Assembly: GCA_025450615.1 (NCBI GenBank)
Contig: JANWHC010000031.1
Location: forward strand, 1-14,742
Source: Minisyncoccota bacterium
GTDB lineage: Bacteria > Patescibacteriota > Minisyncoccia > Phycocordibacterales > DATDWN01
DNA: 14,742 nucleotides
Direction of reading: 5' to 3'
The notes under the pieces were generated by a model that saw nothing but the letters and a program-made list of their open reading frames with translations, was not told the origin of the DNA and did not search any database. Shown here one piece after another: positions 1-6,309 of this stretch; the first letter of the stretch is position 1; every line of letters starts with the position of its first letter. The position numbers were made by a program, and so were the translations under genes.

Positions 1-378
1 AAAGGTATGCGAGACTATGCTTACCTAGTTATCAGACGACACGGTTCACCAATCCACTTCAGAGAAGTTGCAAAACTAATTACAGAGCTATTTAAAAAGA
101 AAGCTCATGTTGCCACAACACACAACGAACTTATTAAGGACCCAAGATTTGTACTAGTAGGACGAGGACTTTACGCTCTATCTGAATGGGGTTATATGTC
201 AGGAGTTGTGAAGGACGTTATTAAGGGAATTCTAGAGAAGAACGGCCCAATGACTAAAGATGAAATAATCGCTAAAGTTTTGAAGGAAAGATATGTTAAA
301 GAAAATACTATTATGGTAAACCTTCAGAATCCTAAATACTTCAGAAAATCAAAAGACGGAAAATACACAGCAGTTTAA
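1..378 (+). CDS. HARE-HTH protein, probable C-terminal part of a sigma-like transcription factor (5' partial)
   Basis: The reading frame is open to the window edge; the first ATG is at 7, but two further in-frame codons precede it and the protein starts in mid-domain, so the gene very likely continues upstream. Counting from that ATG, residues 4-62 look like a HARE-HTH winged helix (RNA polymerase delta / ASXL type), with the typical 'HGSPIHFREVA' and 'DPRFVLVGRGLYALSEWG' segments. Residues 65-123 form a second, similar winged helix (NGPMTKDEI, LQNPKYFRKSKDGKY). In Parcubacteria I recall this tandem module at the C-terminus of proteins with a sigma-70 region-4-like HTH, which would make it a DNA- or RNAP-binding transcription factor; that N-terminal part is not visible here. 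Lysine and arginine are abundant, as expected for a nucleic-acid binder. The gene is followed by a strong terminator. The domain call is fairly secure; the sigma-like role is inference. Confidence 0.75.
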   Translation, partial: KGMRDYAYLVIRRHGSPIHFREVAKLITELFKKKAHVATTHNELIKDPRFVLVGRGLYALSEWGYMSGVVKDVIKGILEKNGPMTKDEIIAKVLKERYVKENTIMVNLQNPKYFRKSKDGKYTAV

Positions 379-394
379 TACAAACTGTTTAAAC

Positions 395-421
395 AAAAAA
401 ACCACCTCTGGTGGTTTTTTT
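395..421 (+). terminator. Rho-independent terminator (possibly bidirectional)
   Basis: ACCACC (401-406) pairs with GGTGGT (410-415) across a 3-nt loop. Six A residues before it pair with the T run 416-421, giving a near-perfect hairpin with a U tract. The A run on the other side means it could also stop transcription from the opposite strand. It separates the HARE-HTH gene from the next gene. Confidence 0.9.
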
Positions 422-431
422 GTTGTAACGA

Positions 432-437
432 TATAAT
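432..437 (+). promoter_or_regulatory. -10 box for a predicted leaderless transcript
   Basis: A perfect TATAAT lies 6 nt before the ATG at 444. If the final T is position -7, transcription would start exactly at the A of the ATG. No convincing -35 is seen: the region 15-19 nt upstream is the terminator stem. There is no Shine-Dalgarno sequence. The upstream gene is terminated just before, so a promoter is needed here. Confidence 0.6.
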
Positions 438-443
438 AAAATC

Positions 444-1697
444 ATGTTAGGAGCCATAATTGGTTTTTTTAAAAACCCTATAGTTCTAGATGTTTTCAGA
501 TTTTTGTATAAATCTTCTATTATCTGGTTCCCGATTTTATGTCTTTTTATTTTATGGGAATACTGGGTGAGGTATGTTAGAGGACTGTATATGGCAAGAC
601 AAAATGTTGTATTGCTTGAGATAAAACTACCTAGAGAAATATTTAAATCACCCAGAGCAGCAGAGTTTTTTATTGCTGGACTTTACCAAGTAATTGGCGA
701 GGGAAACTGGTATGAAAAATACTGGAAAGGTCAGGTTAGATCGCATTTTTCTTTAGAGATAGTTTCTATTAATGGTTCAGTTCATTTTTTTGTCTGGACT
801 AAAAAGGGCCATCAAAGTGCCATCGAGTCGAACCTTTATTCTCAATACCCAGGAGTTGAAGTTCACGAAGTGCCTGACTACACACTTCCTATTTCTTACG
901 ATACAGAAACAAAATCTTTTTGGGGATGTGAATTTGATTTGATTAAGGAAGATGTTTTTCCAATAAAAACTTATGTTGATTATGGAATGGACAAGGACCC
1001 TAAAGAAGAGTTTAAGATTGACCCACTCACTCCACTTTTAGAATTTTTAGGTGGCTTAACAAATGGACACCAAGCTTGGATACAGATTATTGTCCGCTCA
1101 CACAGAGCTGAAGATAAAGATCCTGTTACAGGCAAAAAAGTTGATGCACGCTGGAAGGAAAATGCTCAAGTGCAGATAGATAAAATTTTAGCTAAAACAA
1201 AAGGCGAGAAAGGAGAAGATGGGAAAGTTATTCCTGGCACAACAAGACAATTAACTGAAGTTGAGCATGAGACAGTCAAAGCTTTAGGTAGAAGTGTTTC
1301 TAAAACTCCGTTTGACGTTGGAATGCGTACTTTATATATTGCTGATAAGGCTGTTTTTAACCCAAGTAATATTGGTGGAGTTATAGGAGGAATTACACAT
1401 TTTAATTCCAACTTAAATGGCTTCAAACCTGCGCGTGGTGCAGCGGAAAAGTACAGTAATTTTTTTCTAGTCTGGAAAGATAGAAGTACAAAAAAGAAAG
1501 ATGCAGAAAAATCTAATCTTTTGGACGCATATAAACGACGTGCTTATTTTTACGCACCATTTAGAAGCCCACATTTTATATTAAATAATGAAGAGCTTGC
1601 CACAATCTTTCATTTCCCTGGCCAAGTTGCTACAACATCTTCATTTACTAGAATCGATTCTAGAAAGGGTGAAGCGCCTTCAAATCTGCCGATATAG
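444..1697 (+). CDS. Conserved CPR membrane-anchored protein of unknown function (DUF8128-like)
   Basis: This is a 417-residue protein. One hydrophobic segment at about residues 24-42 (KSSIIWFPILCLFILWEYW) anchors the N-terminus; the rest is soluble and mixed alpha/beta. The stretch after the membrane segment (VLLEIKLPREIFKSP, GEGNWYEKYWKGQVRSHFSLE, FFVWTKKG, QYPGVEVHEVPDY) matches what I remember of a family widespread in Parcubacteria, annotated as hypothetical or DUF8128. Members often sit near type IV secretion-like VirB4/TraG ATPases; no such ATPase is visible here. A Lys/Glu/Asp-rich insertion at about residues 222-270 may be a disordered loop. It ends 6 nt before mltG, suggesting joint transcription from the promoter at 432. 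The function is unknown; a role in an envelope or DNA/protein-transfer machine is speculation based on the family. Confidence 0.8.
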   Translation: MLGAIIGFFKNPIVLDVFRFLYKSSIIWFPILCLFILWEYWVRYVRGLYMARQNVVLLEIKLPREIFKSPRAAEFFIAGLYQVIGEGNWYEKYWKGQVRSHFSLEIVSINGSVHFFVWTKKGHQSAIESNLYSQYPGVEVHEVPDYTLPISYDTETKSFWGCEFDLIKEDVFPIKTYVDYGMDKDPKEEFKIDPLTPLLEFLGGLTNGHQAWIQIIVRSHRAEDKDPVTGKKVDARWKENAQVQIDKILAKTKGEKGEDGKVIPGTTRQLTEVEHETVKALGRSVSKTPFDVGMRTLYIADKAVFNPSNIGGVIGGITHFNSNLNGFKPARGAAEKYSNFFLVWKDRSTKKKDAEKSNLLDAYKRRAYFYAPFRSPHFILNNEELATIFHFPGQVATTSSFTRIDSRKGEAPSNLPI

Positions 1698-1703
1698 ACA
1701 CAC

Positions 1704-2717
1704 ATGGACGAGACACCACAAACACAAACTAAGGCCAACACAACTTTCGTATTGGATTTTATTCCACCAAAACGTAATCACAAAACACTCTGGATAGCTG
1801 CAGGTATTTTAGGGATTTTGATTGGAATTTATTTATATCTACAAATACCACCTAGTGATTTTCCTGTTGGTACAGTCGTTACGATTGAATCAGGTGAGTC
1901 ACTACAAAGCATAACCAATATGCTTTATGAAAATAAAATAATAAAATCATCACTTTTCTTTAGAACCCATGTTATTTTGCTCGGAGGAGAGAAGAAAGTT
2001 CTAGCAGGTGATTATCTCTTAAATAAGAGAACAGGACCGTATGATTTAGCTAACAGATTTGTTCATGGTGACAGTGGATTAGCTACAACTAAAATTACCA
2101 TCCCAGAAGGTTGGAACATTTATCAGATATCTGAATATTTATTTGCAACTCTTATAAACTTCGATAAAAAAGGTTTCTTGAGATTAGCTAAAAATTATGA
2201 AGGCTATCTTTTTCCGGATACTTATTTTGTTTCTCCAACAATAAAGCCTGACAAAGTAATCGAGTTAATGAGAAATAATTTTAATTTTAAAAAATCTAGT
2301 ATAAACGGAATTGCAACAACAACTAGAGATCTTAAGGATGTGATCATTATGGCTTCTATTATAGAAGATGAGGCTAGAACAACCGAAAGTCGAAGAGTAA
2401 TTTCTGGAATTTTGTGGAAACGACTAGCCTTAGGTATGCCCTTGCAGGTTGACTCTACTTTTTTATATATAAATGGAAAAAATACTTATGAACTCACTGT
2501 AGATGATTTAAAAATTGATTCACCATACAACACCTATGTATACCAGGGACTACCACCGACTCCTATAGGAAACCCAGGTGAAGACGCTATTTTCTCTGCT
2601 TTAAATCCTGTTAGTACAAAATACCTGTACTTTCTTTCAAGTAAATCTGGAAATATGTACTACGCGACAACTTTTGAGCAGCATATTAAAAATAAACAGC
2701 TTTACTTAAATAAATAA
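1704..2717 (+). CDS. mltG: Endolytic murein transglycosylase MltG (YceG-like)
   Basis: MltG cleaves nascent glycan strands in the growing peptidoglycan and is thought to act as a terminase of glycan synthesis at the cytoplasmic membrane. The 337-residue protein has a short cytoplasmic N-terminus, a membrane segment at about residues 29-47, a LysM-like region (about 55-125, 'VVTIESGESLQSITNMLYEN') and the YceG catalytic domain. Diagnostic motifs are EGYLFPDTY (166-174), ASIIEDEA with the predicted catalytic Glu at 221, PLQVDST (246-252) and GLPPTPIGNPG (282-292). The length matches the family. It follows the previous gene after 6 nt with no Shine-Dalgarno; a weak TATAGA at 1693-1698 overlaps the upstream TAG stop. 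Its presence shows this cell makes and remodels peptidoglycan. Confidence 0.95.
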   Translation: MDETPQTQTKANTTFVLDFIPPKRNHKTLWIAAGILGILIGIYLYLQIPPSDFPVGTVVTIESGESLQSITNMLYENKIIKSSLFFRTHVILLGGEKKVLAGDYLLNKRTGPYDLANRFVHGDSGLATTKITIPEGWNIYQISEYLFATLINFDKKGFLRLAKNYEGYLFPDTYFVSPTIKPDKVIELMRNNFNFKKSSINGIATTTRDLKDVIIMASIIEDEARTTESRRVISGILWKRLALGMPLQVDSTFLYINGKNTYELTVDDLKIDSPYNTYVYQGLPPTPIGNPGEDAIFSALNPVSTKYLYFLSSKSGNMYYATTFEQHIKNKQLYLNK

Positions 2718-2738
2718 GTGTTGTAACTTAACAAGTCA

Positions 2739-2744
2739 GAGGTG
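2739..2744 (+). promoter_or_regulatory. Strong Shine-Dalgarno site that fixes a TTG start
   Basis: GAGGTG is complementary to the usual 16S rRNA 3' tail (CACCTC) and ends 4 nt before the TTG at 2749. It is the only clear, properly spaced ribosome binding site I see in the window, and it supports the TTG start of the next gene, which has no ATG near its 5' end. Confidence 0.75.
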
Positions 2745-2748
2745 TCAA

Positions 2749-3084
2749 TTGAGAGATGATCTGCTAAAGAGATATGAGGGTAAGAAAACCGCATGTGACT
2801 TCTGTCACAATGCATTCATAGTTGGGGAACTTATCACTGTGTCAAATGACTTGGCCGTTCATTACTCAGACAGCTCAGGTGGGTGCCTGCTGAACTATGT
2901 GTTCGAAAGTGCCACAGGGGTGGTTGGAGGAATGCCAATGATTTATGGTAGTGATAAGGTCGGAGTAATTCCAACCAGAAGAAACATACCTCTGTCAGAT
3001 GGCCAAGTGTTGAAAACAGTAACATCCGTCTCCTCAAAAGACCTTGAAAAAAAGAGTTGGTGGCGCCGCCTTTTTGGGTCTTAA
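2749..3084 (+). CDS. Small hypothetical protein, possible zinc-binding CxxC...H...C
   Basis: I do not recognise this 111-residue protein. It starts at TTG, supported by a well-placed GAGGTG. Cys16, Cys19, His38 and Cys46 (CDFCH ... AVHYSD ... GGCLLNY) are spaced like the ligands of a small zinc knuckle or treble-clef fold. The middle is glycine- and valine-rich, and the C-terminus is a basic aromatic tail (KKSWWRRLFGS) that could touch a membrane or a nucleic acid. There is no signal peptide. Base use differs from the neighbours: 2881-2940 is about 57% GC by count, and CTG, GTG and CGC codons are more frequent. The gene has its own terminator. Together these features suggest an independent cassette, possibly recently acquired. 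That it is coding is likely; its function is unknown. Confidence 0.7.
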   Translation: MRDDLLKRYEGKKTACDFCHNAFIVGELITVSNDLAVHYSDSSGGCLLNYVFESATGVVGGMPMIYGSDKVGVIPTRRNIPLSDGQVLKTVTSVSSKDLEKKSWWRRLFGS

Positions 3085-3102
3085 AGTAAGGTTGTAGGAT
3101 TG

Positions 3103-3138
3103 AAGGTCGTACCTCGTGTACGACCTTCGTTTGTTTTT
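3103..3138 (+). terminator. Rho-independent terminator
   Basis: AAGGTCGTAC (3103-3112) and GTACGACCTT (3118-3127) form a perfect 10-bp stem with a 5-nt loop, followed by a T-rich run (TTTGTTTTT, 3130-3138). It ends the small zinc-like gene and isolates it from mnmA. Confidence 0.9.
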
Positions 3139-3142
3139 AGTT

Positions 3143-3151
3143 TGCTATTAT
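3143..3151 (+). promoter_or_regulatory. Extended -10 promoter for mnmA, predicted leaderless
   Basis: TGCTATTAT is an extended -10 element (TGn plus a 5/6 match to TATAAT). It lies right after the terminator and 7 nt before the ATG at 3159, so the transcript would begin at about the start codon. No clear -35 is visible, which an extended -10 can tolerate. Confidence 0.55.
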
Positions 3152-3158
3152 TAATATT

Positions 3159-4235
3159 ATGAATAAAAAACCAAAGGTATTTGTTGGAGTCTCTGGTGGA
3201 GTGGATAGCTCTGTATCTTTGGCGTTGCTGAAAGAGGCTGGCTACGATGTCACAGGAGTATTTTTGAAAGTTTGGAGTCCAGATTTTCTCCCTTGTGATT
3301 GGCGAGAAGAGAGAAGAAGCGCAATGAGGGTTTGCGCAACACTAGATGTGCCTTTCATGACCATCGACTGCGAGGCTGAATACAAAAAAGAGGTTGTGGA
3401 TTATATGATCCGTGAATATAAAGAGGGTAGAGTTCCAAATCCTGATGTTTTTTGTAATAAATATGTAAAATTTGGAATTTTTCTAAAAAAAGCACTTGAG
3501 CTTGGTGCAGACTTCATTGCTACAGGTCATTATGCCCAAAATTTGAAAGGTGAAGTTTTTGAACTTACTGAATCGGTTGATAAAAACAAATACCAGTCAT
3601 ATTTTTTGTACACTCTTGGACAAAATGAGCTCTCACACACTCTTTTTCCTGTGGGGCATCTTACAAAACCTGAAGTTCGAGCGCTGGCATCTAAATTTGA
3701 ATTGCCAACTGCTGAAAAAAAAGATAGTCAAGGTCTATGTTTTATTGGCCGAATAGACATGAAGGATTTTCTAAATCATTTTATAAATACAAAGGAAGGA
3801 GATGTCCTAAATACAAAAGGCGAAGCTGTTGGAACTCACAGCGGGGCCATTCTATACACTATTGGCCAGAGACACGGGTTTACCATATCCAAAAAATCAG
3901 CAGATGAACCAAGGTATTTTGTCATTTCCAAGGACCTAGAAAAAAATACAATAACTGTAGCCAGTAAGGAAAATGAAAGTGATATTGTTTATTCAACTAA
4001 AAAAATCTTTTTGAAAGACTTACATTCAATTTCGGGAAAGGAGCTGAACAGCAAAAATATTGAAGTTCGAATTCGTTACCGACAAGAAAAGCAAAAAGCT
4101 TTACTTGAAAAAAACACAGAAGGCTACTATATTACTTTTGAAAATCCTCAAAATGGAGTTGCCGTTGGACAGTCAGCCGTACTTTATCAAAACGATATTT
4201 GTCTTGGTGGCGGAATTATAGAAAAAACACTATAA
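3159..4235 (+). CDS. mnmA: tRNA-specific 2-thiouridylase MnmA
   Basis: MnmA activates U34 of tRNA-Lys, -Glu and -Gln with ATP and inserts sulfur to give 2-thiouridine at the wobble position. The 358-residue protein has the PP-loop SGGVDSS (12-18), the tRNA/catalytic segment RVPNPDVFCNKYVKFG with nucleophile Cys99, ATGHYA (121-126), KDSQGLCFIG with the persulfide cysteine Cys194, and YTIGQRHG (233-240), followed by the central and C-terminal beta-barrel domains. Both catalytic cysteines are present and the length is normal. The segment KVWSPDFLPCDWREERRSAM is the form I associate with CPR bacteria. It has no Shine-Dalgarno; it begins just after a terminator and is probably transcribed from the extended -10 at 3143. 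The sulfur donor partner is not in the window. Confidence 0.97.
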   Translation: MNKKPKVFVGVSGGVDSSVSLALLKEAGYDVTGVFLKVWSPDFLPCDWREERRSAMRVCATLDVPFMTIDCEAEYKKEVVDYMIREYKEGRVPNPDVFCNKYVKFGIFLKKALELGADFIATGHYAQNLKGEVFELTESVDKNKYQSYFLYTLGQNELSHTLFPVGHLTKPEVRALASKFELPTAEKKDSQGLCFIGRIDMKDFLNHFINTKEGDVLNTKGEAVGTHSGAILYTIGQRHGFTISKKSADEPRYFVISKDLEKNTITVASKENESDIVYSTKKIFLKDLHSISGKELNSKNIEVRIRYRQEKQKALLEKNTEGYYITFENPQNGVAVGQSAVLYQNDICLGGGIIEKTL

Positions 4236-4236
4236 T
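4231..4236 (+). promoter_or_regulatory. -10 box overlapping the mnmA stop codon
   Basis: A perfect TATAAT contains the TAA stop of mnmA (4233-4235) and ends 7 nt before the ATG at 4244. The predicted transcription start is 4243-4244, giving a leaderless mRNA for the next gene. No good -35 is seen. Because the TAA supplies half the hexamer, chance is a real alternative. Confidence 0.45.
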
Positions 4237-4243
4237 ATTTTGC

Positions 4244-5074
4244 ATGGATCCTATCTATGTTATTAAAGCAAACGGCACAAGAGAATTGTTTGATGAGAAG
4301 AAACTCGAATTCTCACTTAAGCGAGCCGGCGCTTCAAGCCTTTCTGTGAACCAGATAATAGCTCATGTTAAAGCTCATCTCGATAAAAACATAACAACTC
4401 ACGAGATTTATAGACATGCATTTGAGCTTCTACATAAGGATGAACAACCTGTTGCAATAAAGTATTCACTAAAGAGGGCAATTATGGAGTTGGGGCCTTC
4501 AGGTTTTCCTTTTGAGGACTTTATTGCAGAAATTTTCCGACAAAAAGGTTATACAGCTGAAACTGGAAAAATAGTTAGGGGCTTTTGTGTTGAGCATGAA
4601 GTTGATGTTATTGCATGGAACGAAGAAAAGCTAATTATGGTTGAGGCAAAATTCCATAACGAACTGGGCATAAAGTCTGACTTAAAAGTTGCTCTATATG
4701 TAAAAGCTCGTTTTGATGATTTACGAAAGATGAAATTTGATTATGGCGGAAAAGATAGGGAATTAGACGAGGGTTGGATTATTACAAATACAAAATTTAG
4801 TTCCACAGCCATAGAGTATGGTTCTTGCCAGGGTGGAATGAGGATGATCGGCTGGAACTACCCACCAGTTGGAAATCTTCACGATATGATTCTTGAATCA
4901 AAGCTTCATCCCCTCACTTGTCTTGCAACTTTAAATGGACGGGAGAAAAAATCTCTTTTGGATAAAGGTGTAGTACTTTGCCGTACTTTATTGGAAAATG
5001 TAGACTTACTTCCAGCTATCGGTTTAAATGAAGTAAAAAGCAGAAGAGTTTTGGATGAAATAGAGGCTTTATAA
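4244..5074 (+). CDS. ATP-cone domain fused to an Mrr-like PD-(D/E)xK nuclease
   Basis: I chose the ATG at 4244 (276 residues), 8 nt after mnmA, because the protein then begins directly with an ATP-cone; an in-frame ATG at 4199 would overlap mnmA and add unrelated residues. Residues 4-85 are an ATP-cone (YVIKANGTRELFDEKKLEFSL...), the nucleotide-sensing domain of ribonucleotide reductases and NrdR. Residues 87-200 resemble the Mrr/restriction-endonuclease fold: FEDFIAEIFRQKGY with Glu91, HEVDVIAW with Asp121, and MVEAKFHN with Glu134 and Lys136 as the E-x-K pair. A C-terminal region (about 240-276) looks helix-hairpin-helix-like. The expected activity is DNA cleavage controlled by (d)ATP. I recall the architecture as an uncharacterised family, so the substrate is unknown. 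There is no methyltransferase partner, so a classical restriction system is unlikely. Confidence 0.8.
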   Translation: MDPIYVIKANGTRELFDEKKLEFSLKRAGASSLSVNQIIAHVKAHLDKNITTHEIYRHAFELLHKDEQPVAIKYSLKRAIMELGPSGFPFEDFIAEIFRQKGYTAETGKIVRGFCVEHEVDVIAWNEEKLIMVEAKFHNELGIKSDLKVALYVKARFDDLRKMKFDYGGKDRELDEGWIITNTKFSSTAIEYGSCQGGMRMIGWNYPPVGNLHDMILESKLHPLTCLATLNGREKKSLLDKGVVLCRTLLENVDLLPAIGLNEVKSRRVLDEIEAL

Positions 5075-5078
5075 ATTT

Positions 5079-5684
5079 ATGAAAAAGATTAAAAACAAAA
5101 AAGCAGATGATCTTAAAGCCATCGCTAATTTCTTTTTTGAGGTTGGAATGCTAGCGAAAACTCCAAGATCGGGGTTTCATTTTCTTGGAACTGGAGAGCA
5201 GTCAGTTGCTGAGCATATAAGCCGTATGACTTTTATTTGTTATGCCTTAGCGAGAATGGATGGAACGGTAGATGAATCAAAAGTTCTAAAAATGTCTCTT
5301 TTTCATGATATTTCTGAGACACGTATTTCAGACCTAAATCATATTCATCAAAAGTATGTGGAAAGAAAAGAAGCTAGTGCGGTTAAAGATATCGCTGATT
5401 CAGTACCATTTGGAGATGATATGTATAAAATACTAGAGGAATATAAAAAGAGGGAATCTAAAGAGGCAATTTTAGTAAAAGATGCAGATAGTTTAGAGTG
5501 GTTACTGGCTTTAAAGGAGCAAGTAGATACAGGTAATACTAGAGCATTAGATTGGACTAAAAATGCTATAAACCTCCTTAAGACAAATGATGCAAAAAAT
5601 TTAGCAAAAGCTATAATGGAGACAAATTCAAATGATTGGTGGTTCCCAGAGAACTCTGTTATTAGAAGAAAAAAATATATATAA
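5079..5684 (+). CDS. HD-domain phosphohydrolase, YfbR/HDDC2-like 5'-nucleotidase
   Basis: The 201-residue protein is similar to the YfbR/HDDC2 group, which removes phosphate from deoxynucleoside 5'-monophosphates using a divalent metal. Visible metal ligands are His46 (SVAEH), His76-Asp77 (FHDISE) with Glu80 in the HDxxE motif, and Asp137 in VKDADSLEW, which matches the 'K-x-A-D-x-L' motif of YfbR. The domain covers about residues 15-180. The gene starts 4 nt after the preceding stop codon, so translation may be coupled; no Shine-Dalgarno is seen. It lies between a nuclease with a nucleotide-sensing domain and a uracil-DNA glycosylase, which fits a role in nucleotide-pool control or salvage. 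The exact substrate is not decidable from sequence. Confidence 0.8.
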   Translation: MKKIKNKKADDLKAIANFFFEVGMLAKTPRSGFHFLGTGEQSVAEHISRMTFICYALARMDGTVDESKVLKMSLFHDISETRISDLNHIHQKYVERKEASAVKDIADSVPFGDDMYKILEEYKKRESKEAILVKDADSLEWLLALKEQVDTGNTRALDWTKNAINLLKTNDAKNLAKAIMETNSNDWWFPENSVIRRKKYI

Positions 5685-5685
5685 T
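5680..5685 (+). promoter_or_regulatory. -10 box overlapping the HD-gene stop codon
   Basis: TATAAT contains the TAA stop (5682-5684) of the HD gene and lies exactly 6 nt before the ATG at 5692, so transcription would start on the A of the ATG. No clear -35 is visible. The surrounding run is AT-rich, so chance cannot be excluded. Confidence 0.5.
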
Positions 5686-5691
5686 AAAACA

Positions 5692-6297
5692 ATGGTATCA
5701 CTAGAAGAAAGATATGAGGATATGAAAAAAATTCGAGATGAATTAATTCATTTTAAAGAATCTCCGCTGTACGAATATCGTGTTCAAAACAAATATTTCC
5801 CAGTGGTGGGAGAAGGAAGCCATACTGCCAGACTCATGTTCGTAGGTGAAGCGCCAGGTCAAAATGAGGCTGAAACAGCTAGACCATTTTGCGGTAGATC
5901 AGGAAGAGTGTTAGATGAAATGCTTGAATCAATAAAACTAAATAGAAGCGACGTATATATAACTAACATTGTGAAGGATCGTCCACCAGAAAATCGAGAT
6001 CCAACGGAAGAAGAAATAAAACTGTATGCTCCTTTTTTAGATAGACAAATAAATATTATTCGTCCAAGAGTTATAGCAACCTTAGGTAGATACTCTATGA
6101 GCTACATAATGAAGCACTATGGACTTGGTACAGAAGTAGGACAAATAAGTGCGCTTCACGGTAGAGAATTTGTGGCTAAGACAGATTATGGTTCAGTAGC
6201 CATTGTTCCGCTTTATCATCCTGCAGTTGCTTTATATGATGGTGGTAATAAGCAAACTCTTCTCCAAGATTTTGCCGCTTTAAAGAAATATATATAA
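5692..6297 (+). CDS. Family-4-like uracil-DNA glycosylase lacking Fe-S cysteines
   Basis: I chose the ATG at 5692 (201 residues), just downstream of the HD gene; an in-frame ATG at 5632 would overlap that gene and add unrelated sequence. The enzyme should remove uracil from DNA. Superfamily motifs are FVGEAPGQNE (50-59), RPFCGRSG (64-71), YITNIVKDRPPENRDPT (89-105), IATLGR (128-133) and LYHPAVALY (174-182, His176). Family-4 enzymes carry a [4Fe-4S] cluster on four cysteines. Aligned by eye, those positions here are Phe21, Ser24, Asp96 and Tyr112, and the only cysteine in the protein is Cys67 in the active-site motif. The cluster is therefore almost certainly absent. The fold call is secure; activity on uracil is inferred. 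Confidence 0.88.
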   Translation: MVSLEERYEDMKKIRDELIHFKESPLYEYRVQNKYFPVVGEGSHTARLMFVGEAPGQNEAETARPFCGRSGRVLDEMLESIKLNRSDVYITNIVKDRPPENRDPTEEEIKLYAPFLDRQINIIRPRVIATLGRYSMSYIMKHYGLGTEVGQISALHGREFVAKTDYGSVAIVPLYHPAVALYDGGNKQTLLQDFAALKKYI

Positions 6298-6298
6298 T
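6293..6298 (+). promoter_or_regulatory. -10 box overlapping the UDG stop codon, upstream of alaS
   Basis: TATAAT contains the TAA stop (6295-6297) of the UDG gene. It ends 11 nt before the alaS ATG, predicting a 5-nt leader (AAGGA). A weak TTTGCC at 6271-6276 could act as -35 with a 16-nt spacer. Confidence 0.4.
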
Positions 6299-6309
6299 TT
6301 CCAAAAGGA

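Noticed and set aside
421..2727. Repeated intergenic 9-mer TGTTGTAAC at 421-429 and 2719-2727
   Set aside because: Only two copies, different flanks, no symmetry; chance is likely in AT-rich spacers.
4244..5074. Restriction-modification or other defence locus
   Set aside because: The nuclease-like gene has no methyltransferase, helicase or specificity partner and sits among housekeeping genes; it is reported as an uncharacterised fusion instead.
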